Source: Burkholderiales bacterium
Lineage (GTDB): Bacteria; Pseudomonadota; Gammaproteobacteria; Burkholderiales; Burkholderiaceae_E
Assembly: GCA_947487165.1 (NCBI GenBank)
Contig: CANKWX010000030.1
Location: 1-43,170, forward strand
DNA: 43,170 nucleotides
Direction: 5' to 3'
Positions 17,801 through 25,371 of this stretch are shown piece after piece. The position numbers and the translations under genes were made by a program. A model generated the notes under the pieces. It saw only the letters and a program-made list of their open reading frames with translations, had not been told where the DNA came from and did not search any database. Position 1 is the stretch's first letter. Each line of letters starts with the position of its first letter.

Positions 17801-18455
17801 GCTGGTCGATGTGCACAAGCGGTTCGGGCCGCAACGCGACGTGCTCGCCGGCATCTCGATGCGTCTGGAGGCCGGTGAGCGTGTCGCGCTGCTGGGCGAA
17901 TCGGGCGTGGGAAAGTCGACCCTGCTCAATCTGATCGCCGGACTCGAACGCGCGGATGCCGGCGAGATCTGGCTCGATGGCCAGGCGGTACACACCCTGA
18001 ACGACGATCAGGCGGCGGCCATCAGGGCTCGCGACATCGGCTTCGTCTTTCAGGCCTTTCACCTGCTCGCGCATCTGCGACTCTGGCAAAACGTCGCCAT
18101 TCCGATGCTGCTTGGCGCCTGCGAGATCGGGAAGGCACGGGCCGCGGCCGAGTCGATGCTCGATCGGGTCGGGCTGGGCTCACGGGTCGAGGCGCTGCCG
18201 CGTGAACTCTCGGGCGGCGAGCAGCAGCGCGTGGCGCTGGCCCGCGCACTGGTCCATTCGCCACGACTGATCCTGGCCGATGAGCCCACCGGCAACCTCG
18301 ACCCGCGCACCGCCGCCCAGGCGCTGGCGCTGATTGACGAGCAGGTGCGCGAGCGCGGTGCGGCGCTGCTGATGGTGACCCATTCGGCGCAGGCCGCCGC
18401 CATCGCCGGGCGACGCCTTCGCCTGACCCCGGCCGGACTGGTCGACGACGAATGA
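17781..18455 (+). CDS. ABC transporter ATPase, LolD/MacB/Att type
   Basis: A 224-residue nucleotide-binding subunit. Walker A is GESGVGKST at residues 39-47. The Q-loop is VFQAFHLLAHLRLWQNV, the signature LSGGEQQRVALARAL, the Walker B LILADEPTGNLD and the H-loop VTHSAQ. The motif set (FQAFHLL, DEPTGNLD) is that of the MacB/LolD/FtsE class that drives mechanotransmission-type exporters. The ATG at 17781 lies inside the end of the hydrolase gene; a GTG at 17775 is an alternative. The gene overlaps the permease as ATGA, pairing the two as one transporter. Confidence 0.94.
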   Translation: MPPATLELVDVHKRFGPQRDVLAGISMRLEAGERVALLGESGVGKSTLLNLIAGLERADAGEIWLDGQAVHTLNDDQAAAIRARDIGFVFQAFHLLAHLRLWQNVAIPMLLGACEIGKARAAAESMLDRVGLGSRVEALPRELSGGEQQRVALARALVHSPRLILADEPTGNLDPRTAAQALALIDEQVRERGAALLMVTHSAQAAAIAGRRLRLTPAGLVDDE

Positions 18456-21058
18456 AGACGGCGGTCGCGACCCTGCGCTGGTGGATCTGGCTGGAGCTCG
18501 GGCAGTGGCGCGCCGCACCCGGCCGCACGCTGGTGTCGATCGTGGCGGTCGCCATTGGGGTGGCACTGGCACTGGCCATCCATCTGGTCAATGCCTCGGC
18601 GCTTGAAGAGTTTCGCCAGGCAATCGCCACGATCAACGGCGAGGCTCATGCGCAGGTTCGCGCGCGCCGCGAGGGCTTCGATGAAGCGCTGCTGGCGCAG
18701 CTCGCCGACCCGCCGATCGACGGGGTCGCCGGGCTCAGTCCGGTGATCGAAACCGATGTGGTGGTGTTGCCTCAGCAGCGTTCGCTGCGGATCATCGCCA
18801 TCGATCCCTTTGCGGCGCTTGCGGTCACGCCGGCGCTGATGCCGATGACGCAAGGCGACGCTGCCTCGCTCTTTGAGGCCGATGCGATTTTTCTGTCGCA
18901 GCCGGCGCTGGAGGCCTTCGGCCTGAAGGTGGGCGATCCGATCAGCCTGCGCGTCGGGCTTGAGCAGCTGGCGCTGCGTGTCGCCGGGACGGTGCCGGGA
19001 GCGGCACCCGGCCAGCAGCTGGCGGTGATGGATCTCGGCACGGCGCAATGGCGCCTGGCGCCGCTCGGCCTGCTCGGGCGCCTGTCGCGCATCGACCTGC
19101 GGCTAAACGAAGGCGCCGATCCGCAGACGGTGCAAGGGGCGGTCTCGGCGCGGCTGCCGGCCGATGCCGTCTGGACAACGCCGGGGACCGACGAGCAGCG
19201 CATGTCGAATGTCTCGCGGGCCTACCGGGTCAATCTCAATGTGCTGGCGCTGGTGGCGCTCTTTACCGGCGCCTTCCTGGTCTTTGCGACCATGGCGCTG
19301 GCAGTCGTGCGCCAGCAGGGCGAACTCGCGCTGCTGGGCGTGTTGGGCGCCACTCCGCGTGCGCGCCTGGGGGCAGTGCTGGCGCAAGGCGCGATCCTTG
19401 GGGCACTCGGGGCGCTGCTGGGCACCGCGGCCGGCGTCGGGCTGGCGGCCCTGCTGCTGGCGGCGGTCGGCGGCGACCTGGGCGGCGGCTATTTCAGCGG
19501 ATCGCGGCCGCGCGTGGTGCTGGAGCCGCTGGCGCTCGGCGGATTTGCCCTCCTCGGCCTTGCGGTCGGCATGCTGGGGTCGGTCGTGCCGGCCTTGGCG
19601 GCCTCGCGAGCCGCCCCGGCCCGTGCATTGCGCAGCGGCAGCGCCGAAGACGCCCTGGCCGGCCTGGCCCGCGGACGCTGGGCACTGGCGCTTGCCGCAG
19701 CCGGCGCCCTGCTGGTCGCCTTGCCGCCGATCAGTGGATTGCCGATCGGCGCCTATATCGCGATCGCCCTGTGGCTGGTGGCCGGCATCGCCTGCGTGCC
19801 CCTGCTCACCCGCACGCTTGGCCGGCTGCTGGCACGACTGGCAGGACGCACACTGTGGCGCTGGCCGGCGGCCTGGCTGGCCACCACCCGCATCGCCCAA
19901 TCGCCGGGCACAGTCGCTGCGGGCCTCGCCGGTGTGGTCGCAAGCTTCGCACTGAGTTCGGCGATGGCGATCATGGTGAGCAGCTTTCGGACCTCGGTGG
20001 CCGAATGGCTTGATGCGGTGCTGCCAGCCGATGTCTATGCCCGGGTCTCGGCCGGACGCGATGCGCCGCTCGACCCGGCATTGCAGCGCCTGATCGCCGC
20101 CGCACCCGGCGTAGTGCGGGCCGATTTCCTGCGCACCATCGAACTCACGCTCGAGCCGCAGCGCCCGGCCGTCGCCCTGCTGGTGCGCGACCTGGATCCA
20201 CGCCATCCGCAGCAGCAACTGCCGATGACCGGTGAGTCGCTTCCGGTGCCACCGGACGCCATCGGGGTCTGGATTTCAGAGCCGATGCTCGATCAGTACA
20301 AGATGCGCCCGGGCGATCGCATCGAGTTGCCCATCGGCGCCCAGAGTCAGGCAGCGAGTCAGGCAGCGAGTCAGGCGCCGGGGCAGGCAACAGGCCCGCC
20401 ACCGCGATTTTTCGTGGCCGGGGTATGGCGCGACTATGCCCGCCAGCACGGCGCGCTGTCGATCGCTGCCGCCGACTGGCAGCGGCTGACCGGCGAAAGC
20501 GGCGCGAGCGACGTCGCCCTGTGGCTGGCACCGGGCGTGGCGCCGGATGCGGTCATCGCCGAACTCGCCCGCACGACGCCGTCGCTGGCAGCGCTCGACT
20601 GGCGCAGCGCGGCCGATATCCGCGCTCTGTCGCTGCGGATCTTCGATCGCAGCTTCGCGGTGACCTATGCGCTTGAGGCAATCGCGATCCTGGTGGGTCT
20701 TTTCGGGGTGGCTGCAGCCTGTGCCGGCGAAGCCCTGGCGCGAGCGCGCGAGTTCGGCATGCTGCGCCATGTCGGCGTGCAGCGCCGCCAGATCGTCACG
20801 CAACTGGCGATCGAAGCCACGCTCGGCGTGAGCGTGGCAGTCGCCTGGGGCGGCGTGATCGGCGCGGCGATCGGACTTGTCCTGATTGAACGGGTCAATC
20901 CGCAGTCGTTTCACTGGACGATGCAGGTTCACTGGCCGCTCGGTCTGCTCGCACTGAGCGCTGCCGCGCTGATTGCGGCAGCGCTGATTGCCGCACTGCT
21001 GGCCGCCCGCAGTGCGCTGGGCGCCGGGCCGCTGGCCGCAGTCCGCCAGGACTGGTGA
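18452..21058 (+). CDS. Large ABC permease with two FtsX-type domains
   Basis: An 868-residue inner-membrane permease. The N-terminal membrane segment (TLVSIVAVAIGVALALAIHLVN) is followed by a periplasmic MacB-like core domain (about 50-250), then a three-helix FtsX block (LALVALFTGAFLVFATMALAVVRQQ onward). Further membrane segments follow, then a second periplasmic domain and a second FtsX block (AIAILVGLFGVAAACAGEALARAREFGMLRHVG). This two-block layout of about 850 residues matches the AttF/AttG-like and YbbP-like permeases, which probably extract or export lipids or small hydrophobic molecules rather than import nutrients. A short 12-bp tandem repeat encodes SQAA repeats in the second periplasmic domain. 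It is translationally coupled to its ATPase, and the AttH-like gene follows 9 bp later. Confidence 0.92.
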   Translation: MKTAVATLRWWIWLELGQWRAAPGRTLVSIVAVAIGVALALAIHLVNASALEEFRQAIATINGEAHAQVRARREGFDEALLAQLADPPIDGVAGLSPVIETDVVVLPQQRSLRIIAIDPFAALAVTPALMPMTQGDAASLFEADAIFLSQPALEAFGLKVGDPISLRVGLEQLALRVAGTVPGAAPGQQLAVMDLGTAQWRLAPLGLLGRLSRIDLRLNEGADPQTVQGAVSARLPADAVWTTPGTDEQRMSNVSRAYRVNLNVLALVALFTGAFLVFATMALAVVRQQGELALLGVLGATPRARLGAVLAQGAILGALGALLGTAAGVGLAALLLAAVGGDLGGGYFSGSRPRVVLEPLALGGFALLGLAVGMLGSVVPALAASRAAPARALRSGSAEDALAGLARGRWALALAAAGALLVALPPISGLPIGAYIAIALWLVAGIACVPLLTRTLGRLLARLAGRTLWRWPAAWLATTRIAQSPGTVAAGLAGVVASFALSSAMAIMVSSFRTSVAEWLDAVLPADVYARVSAGRDAPLDPALQRLIAAAPGVVRADFLRTIELTLEPQRPAVALLVRDLDPRHPQQQLPMTGESLPVPPDAIGVWISEPMLDQYKMRPGDRIELPIGAQSQAASQAASQAPGQATGPPPRFFVAGVWRDYARQHGALSIAAADWQRLTGESGASDVALWLAPGVAPDAVIAELARTTPSLAALDWRSAADIRALSLRIFDRSFAVTYALEAIAILVGLFGVAAACAGEALARAREFGMLRHVGVQRRQIVTQLAIEATLGVSVAVAWGGVIGAAIGLVLIERVNPQSFHWTMQVHWPLGLLALSAAALIAAALIAALLAARSALGAGPLAAVRQDW
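20345..20392 (+). repeat. 12-bp tandem repeat, about 4 units
   Basis: Two exact AGTCAGGCAGCG units (20345 and 20357) precede two drifting ones (20369 and 20381). They encode the Ser-Gln-Ala-Ala repeats of a periplasmic loop in the permease. Length changes would be in frame. Confidence 0.8.
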
Positions 21059-21067
21059 TCGGCCGTG

Positions 21068-22297
21068 ATGATCTCCAGCCGCCGTCAATGGCTCAAAGTG
21101 CTCGCGCTGAGATTGTCGGCGCGCGGGCTGAGCGGCCCGGCGCTTCCCGGATCAATGCTGGTCTGCAGCACGATGGCCGCCGCCCCGACTGCAGCGAACA
21201 CCACAACGCCTGCCCCGGCATCGGGCGTCCCGGCTGCCGCATTGCCTTCGCCTGCCTCCCCGACCTGGGACATCGTCAAATCGGACACGGTTCTGCGCTT
21301 TGCGCAGGACCATGGCGCACACCTCGGTTTTCGCACCGAATGGTGGTACGTCACTGGCTGGCTGCAGCGCGAAGGCGCCGCCGATGCCGGCTTTCAGATC
21401 ACTTTTTTTCGCAGCCGCACCGCGCATCCCGACGCCAATCCGAGCCGCTTTGCGCCAACCCAGCTGGTGCTCGCCCACGCCGCGCTCGCGCTGCCCGAAC
21501 GCGGCCGGCTCCTGCACGCCCAGCGCGCGGCACGCGCCGGATTCGGTCTGGCCACAACGGCCACCGGCGATACCCGCGCAAGCATCGGTAGCGGGCCCGA
21601 TGCCTGGTCGCTCACGCGGGATCCGGCCACCGATCGCTATCGGGCTCATGCGAGCGGCAGCGACTTCGCTTTCACGCTCGAGCTCACCCCGGATGCCCCG
21701 CCGCTGCTGCAGGGCCAGTCGGGCTATTCGCGCAAGGGTCCGAGCCCATCTCAGGCCAGCCACTACTACAGCCGGCCGCAGATGGCGGTCACCGGCTCGA
21801 TCCGCACCAGCCGATCGACCTCGGGCACGACACCCGGCACCGCGGTGCGCGGCCGCGCCTGGTTTGACCATGAGTGGTCAAGCGACTATCTCGGCAGTCA
21901 GTCGAGCGGCTGGGACTGGATCGGCATCAATCTGGATGACGGGGGCGCGCTGATGGCCTTTCAGATCCGCGGGACCGACGGCAAACCGACCTGGCGCGAT
22001 GCCACCTTGCGGCGCGGCGCGAACGGTCCGGTGCGATCGGGCCTGTCGCCGGTCTTCGAGACCCTTCGCAGCTGGCGCTCGGTGCGCAGCGGCGCGCAGT
22101 GGCCGGTGTCTCAGCGCGTTCGCATCGACGATCTGGTGATCGAGCTCGAGCCGCTCTTCGATGACCAGGAGCTTGATGCGCGCGGCAGCACCGGCATCAC
22201 CTATTGGGAAGGCGCGGTCACTGCCAGCGTCTCGGGTCGGCGCATCGGGCGCGGCTATCTCGAACTGACCGGCTATGCCGGCGCGCTGCGGTTCTAG
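21068..22297 (+). CDS. AttH/CrtC-like lipocalin-fold protein with Tat-type signal
   Basis: A 409-residue exported protein of the AttH / carotenoid 1,2-hydratase (CrtC-like) superfamily. Family landmarks are HLGFRTEWWYVTGWL, FQITFFRSR, LLLQG-type spacing with GYSRKGPSPSQASHYYSRPQ, AWFDHEWSS, WDWIGINLDDG and YWEGAVTASVSG. The N-terminus SSRRQWLKVLALRL resembles a twin-arginine signal (S-R-R-x-W-L-K), so the protein may be exported folded to the periplasm. In Agrobacterium the attEFGH set couples an ABC exporter with such a protein, and the order here (ATPase, permease, AttH-like) is the same. A GTG at 21065 directly precedes the ATG used. Substrate is unknown; carotenoid hydration is unlikely because no other crt gene is nearby. 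Confidence 0.88.
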   Translation: MISSRRQWLKVLALRLSARGLSGPALPGSMLVCSTMAAAPTAANTTTPAPASGVPAAALPSPASPTWDIVKSDTVLRFAQDHGAHLGFRTEWWYVTGWLQREGAADAGFQITFFRSRTAHPDANPSRFAPTQLVLAHAALALPERGRLLHAQRAARAGFGLATTATGDTRASIGSGPDAWSLTRDPATDRYRAHASGSDFAFTLELTPDAPPLLQGQSGYSRKGPSPSQASHYYSRPQMAVTGSIRTSRSTSGTTPGTAVRGRAWFDHEWSSDYLGSQSSGWDWIGINLDDGGALMAFQIRGTDGKPTWRDATLRRGANGPVRSGLSPVFETLRSWRSVRSGAQWPVSQRVRIDDLVIELEPLFDDQELDARGSTGITYWEGAVTASVSGRRIGRGYLELTGYAGALRF

Positions 22298-22348
22298 ATG
22301 CCACTGAGACCGCAGCGGCTTTCGGAATCCCGGCAGTAGCGCGGCGGG

Positions 22349-22354
22349 TAGAAT
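22349..22354 (+). promoter_or_regulatory. -10 box (TAGAAT) for aldo/keto reductase, possibly leaderless
   Basis: TAGAAT ends 7 nt before the ATG at 22362 in the 64-bp gap after the AttH-like gene. No Shine-Dalgarno lies between box and ATG, and no clear -35 is seen. RNA would start at or next to the A of ATG. Confidence 0.5.
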
Positions 22355-22361
22355 CAGTCGG

Positions 22362-23417
22362 ATGATCGATCGCAAAAAGCTCGGCCGCTCAGGCCTGACG
22401 GTTCCCGGCATCTGCCTTGGCACGATGACCTTCGGGCAGCAAAACGACACTGCGCAGTCCCATGCGCAACTCGACTACGCGCTTGAGCGCGGCGTCGACT
22501 TCATCGACACCGCCGAGATGTACTCGATGCCGATCCGGGCCGAGACCTTCGGTGCCACCGAGAAGATCGTGGGAGAGTGGCTGCTCAAGGGCAAACGCGA
22601 CCGCGTAATCCTGGCCTCCAAAGTGTCCGGGCCCGGGCGCGGCATGAACTGGATCCGCACCGGTGATCGCGACGGTGTCGAGCCGCTCTCAAAGCGCGAC
22701 GTGCTGCTCGCTTGCGAGGCCAGCCTCAAGCGGCTGCGCACCGACTATCTCGACCTCTATCAGATCCATTGGCCGACCCGCAATGTGCCGCTCTTCGGTG
22801 CCGGGCGCTTCGACCCGAGCAAAGACCGCGAATGCGCCTCGATCCGCGAGACCCTCGAAGGTCTGGCGCAACTGGTCAAGGACGGCAAGGTGCGGGCGGT
22901 GGGCGTGTCCAACGAGACGCCCTGGGGCGTGTGCGAATGGACCAAGGTCGCCGAACAATATTCCCTGCCCCGAATCGCCAGCATCCAGAATGTCTACAAC
23001 CTGCTGTCACGGGAATTCGACGCGGGTGTGGCCGAGGCCTGCCATCGCGAAGACGTCGGTCTGCTGGTCTACAGTGCGCTGGCTTTCGGTCATCTCACCG
23101 GCAAATACCTGCGTGGCGGCAAGCCCTCGGATGCCAGGCTGATCAAGTTCGGCCCGCTGTGGCCGCGCTATGCCCGCCCGCAGATCGAACCCGCTGTGCT
23201 CCGGTACGAAGCCCTGGCGAAAGACGCCGGGCTGACGCTCACCCAGTTGGCGCTCGCCTTTTGCTACCGCAGTCCTTATGTCGCCTCGACCATCCTGGGC
23301 GCGACCAGCGTTGAGCAGCTTCGCGAGCAGATCGACGCCTGGTCGGTTCAGTTGTCAGACGATCTGGTCAAGGCGATCGACGCGATTCACGAGCAGATGA
23401 CCAACCCGGCGCGATAA
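22362..23417 (+). CDS. tas: NADP(H)-dependent aldo/keto reductase, Tas-like
   Basis: A 351-residue cytoplasmic aldo/keto reductase. It aligns along its length with my recollection of E. coli Tas: GLTVPGICLGTMTFGQQNDTAQSHAQLDYAL, Asp and Tyr of the active tetrad in FIDTAEMYSMP, Lys in LASKVSGPGR, His in YLDLYQIHWPTR, and GVSNETPWGV. The C-terminal cofactor-binding stretch is ASTILGATSVEQL. Members of the family reduce aldehydes and ketones; the physiological substrate of Tas is not settled. A TAGAAT box 7 nt before the ATG suggests its own promoter. It is followed by a convergent DUF1232 gene 22 bp away. Confidence 0.92.
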   Translation: MIDRKKLGRSGLTVPGICLGTMTFGQQNDTAQSHAQLDYALERGVDFIDTAEMYSMPIRAETFGATEKIVGEWLLKGKRDRVILASKVSGPGRGMNWIRTGDRDGVEPLSKRDVLLACEASLKRLRTDYLDLYQIHWPTRNVPLFGAGRFDPSKDRECASIRETLEGLAQLVKDGKVRAVGVSNETPWGVCEWTKVAEQYSLPRIASIQNVYNLLSREFDAGVAEACHREDVGLLVYSALAFGHLTGKYLRGGKPSDARLIKFGPLWPRYARPQIEPAVLRYEALAKDAGLTLTQLALAFCYRSPYVASTILGATSVEQLREQIDAWSVQLSDDLVKAIDAIHEQMTNPAR

Positions 23418-23439
23418 GCCTGCCCGGCGCCGAGGACAT

Positions 23440-23748
23440 TCAGACGCGCCGCGGCCTCAGGCGCGAAATCAGCCGATCGGCTTGATCGAAGGCGCGGGCG
23501 GCGACGCCGACCGGCAGGCGGCGGGTCAGGAAGGGAATGCCAAGCGCCAGGACCGCGAGATCGTCGGTCCAGCCGACCAGAAACGCGACGTCAGGCAAGA
23601 GGTCGATCGGGCTCAGCACATACAGGGCGAGGGCGGCGGTACCGAGCTTGAGTGCGCGCGGCGTCTGCCGGTCACGCAGGGCAAACAGCAGCGCCAGGCC
23701 ATCGCGGCCAACGGTTTTGGCGAACTTCCAGAAACGGGCGATCCACAT
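23440..23748 (-). CDS. DUF1232 (YkvA-like) small membrane protein
   Basis: A 102-residue protein with one DUF1232 domain, recognised by the core LYVLSPIDLLPDVAFLVGWTDDLAVLALGI, which is partly hydrophobic and probably membrane-inserted. Flanking segments are basic. The function of the family is unknown. The start is supported by AAAGGA 8 nt before ATG. It converges on the aldo/keto reductase and shares its 5' region with the divergent molybdenum hydroxylase genes. Confidence 0.88.
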   Translation of the reverse strand: MWIARFWKFAKTVGRDGLALLFALRDRQTPRALKLGTAALALYVLSPIDLLPDVAFLVGWTDDLAVLALGIPFLTRRLPVGVAARAFDQADRLISRLRPRRV

Positions 23749-24001
23749 CGTGAAGATCCTTTGACAGGGATGGGCAAGGCGCTGCGAACAGTGATCGCGT
23801 CTGAAGCTCAGAATGGAATGAGGCCGCCCGGCGGAGTTTCAAGGGCGCGTGTGAGCGATGCTACTCTTGATGCGGTCACATCGCGCCTGATTCGGTCTCC
23901 AGCGCCGACCCGATCGGTTCATCCTTCGGGTCATCCATCCGCTCACACCTGCATCACCAACAGTCACCCACCTTCGTCGCCCATTCATCGAGCCTGCGCC
24001 C
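23749..24001. other. Divergent intergenic region, 253 bp
   Basis: This lies between the DUF1232 gene and the molybdenum hydroxylase operon and should hold both promoters. I see no strong -35/-10 pair, no repeat and no convincing small gene. The start at 24002 has no Shine-Dalgarno. Confidence 0.5.
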
Positions 24002-24808
24002 ATGTATCCCTTTACCTACCAACGCGCCCATTCCCTGCCAGACAGCGTGCAGGGATTGCGCAACGATGCTGAGGCCAAGCTGCTGGCCGGCGGCATGACC
24101 CTGCTGCCCACCATGAAAATGCGTCTGGCAGCGCCGTCCCGGCTGATCGACATCACGCGGCTTGCCGATTTGCGCGGCATGACCCGCGAGGGCAATTCGC
24201 TCGTGATCGGCGCGGCGCAGCGTCACGGCGAAGTTGCTGCCGATCCGACGGTGCGTGACGCGATTCCGGCACTGGCCGATCTGGCGGGCCATATCGGTGA
24301 CCCTCAGGTTCGCGCACGCGGCACACTCGGCGGGTCGATCGCCAACAACGACCCGGCCGCCGACTATCCGGCCGCCCTGCTCGGACTCGATGCCACCGTG
24401 ATCACCGACCGGCGTTCGATCGCGGCCGCCGACTTTTTCCTCGGCCTGTTTACCACCGCGCTAGAGCCCGACGAAATCATTCGTGCCGTGCGCTTTACCC
24501 TGCCCCGACGGGCGTTTTATGCCAAGTTCGCGCAGGCAGCCTCGGGCTATGCCATGGCCGGCGTGATGGTGGCGCAGCTTGATGCCGGCATCCGCGTCGC
24601 AGTCACCGGCGCGGGCCCGGGCGTGTTTCGCTGGCGCGAGGCCGAGGCCGCGCTTGAGCGCAGGTGGTCGACTGAGGCAATCGCCGATTGCGCACTCGAT
24701 ACCGGCGCGCTGAACACCGACCTGCATGGCAGCGCCGCCTATCGTGCCCAGCTGGTGCGCGTCATGGCTGCCCAGGCCATCGGCCGCCTGGACGGCGCAG
24801 CCCGCTGA
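24002..24808 (+). CDS. Molybdenum hydroxylase, FAD-binding medium subunit (CoxM-like)
   Basis: A 268-residue flavoprotein subunit of the xanthine oxidase family. It begins [15 protein letters not shown] and has the FAD-binding signatures [30 protein letters not shown] and [33 protein letters not shown]. It would carry electrons from the iron-sulfur subunit to an acceptor. It is the first gene of an M-S-L operon. The family (CO dehydrogenase, nicotine, quinoline and aldehyde oxidoreductases) shares this subunit, so the substrate is set by the large subunit rather than by this one. Confidence 0.93.
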   Translation: MYPFTYQRAHSLPDSVQGLRNDAEAKLLAGGMTLLPTMKMRLAAPSRLIDITRLADLRGMTREGNSLVIGAAQRHGEVAADPTVRDAIPALADLAGHIGDPQVRARGTLGGSIANNDPAADYPAALLGLDATVITDRRSIAAADFFLGLFTTALEPDEIIRAVRFTLPRRAFYAKFAQAASGYAMAGVMVAQLDAGIRVAVTGAGPGVFRWREAEAALERRWSTEAIADCALDTGALNTDLHGSAAYRAQLVRVMAAQAIGRLDGAAR

Positions 24809-24852
24809 ATCGCTGCGCCTCACCTCTCTCAATCAAGCTTCGGATACCGAAT

Positions 24853-25335
24853 ATGAATGTCGAACTGACCGTCAACGGCAAGACCCAATCCGTGCAATGC
24901 GAAGACCGGACCCTGCTGGTGGACCTGCTGCGCGAGCAACTCGGCCTGACCGGCACGCACCTTGGCTGCGACACCAGCCAGTGCGGCTGCTGCACCGTGC
25001 ATCTCGACGGACAGGCCGTCAAATCCTGCACCGTGCTGGCCGCTCAAGCCGATGGCTCGAGCATCACGACCATCGAAGGCCTGTCGCAGGGCGACACCCT
25101 GCATCCGGTTCAGCAGGCCTTTTCGGCCTGCCACGGCCTGCAGTGCGGCTACTGCACGCCCGGCATGATCATGGCCAGCACCGACCTGCTGCGCCGCCAT
25201 CCCGACCCGACCGATGAGCAGATCCGCGAAGGCCTGGCCGGCAATCTGTGCCGCTGCACCGGCTACGTCAACATCGTTGCCGCCGTGAAGCAGGCTGCCA
25301 GCCTGATGCGCGATGCCGGCGGCAAGTCAGCCTGA
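24853..25335 (+). CDS. Molybdenum hydroxylase, [2Fe-2S] small subunit (CoxS-like)
   Basis: A 160-residue iron-sulfur subunit with two [2Fe-2S] domains. The N-terminal plant-ferredoxin-type cluster is bound by cysteines in [14 protein letters not shown] and the following KSCTV. The C-terminal cluster is bound by CGYCTPGM and LCRCTGY. It relays electrons from the molybdenum centre to the FAD subunit. The start at 24853 gives the standard N-terminus ([10 protein letters not shown]). It lies 44 bp after the FAD subunit gene and 36 bp before the large subunit gene. Confidence 0.96.
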   Translation: MNVELTVNGKTQSVQCEDRTLLVDLLREQLGLTGTHLGCDTSQCGCCTVHLDGQAVKSCTVLAAQADGSSITTIEGLSQGDTLHPVQQAFSACHGLQCGYCTPGMIMASTDLLRRHPDPTDEQIREGLAGNLCRCTGYVNIVAAVKQAASLMRDAGGKSA

Positions 25336-25371
25336 ATTGGCCGGTATAGCGACCTGAAGAGAGACGACACC

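Noticed and set aside
21068-22297. Carotenoid 1,2-hydratase
   Set aside because: The fold is CrtC-like, but no carotenoid gene is nearby and the ABC context fits AttH-like proteins better.
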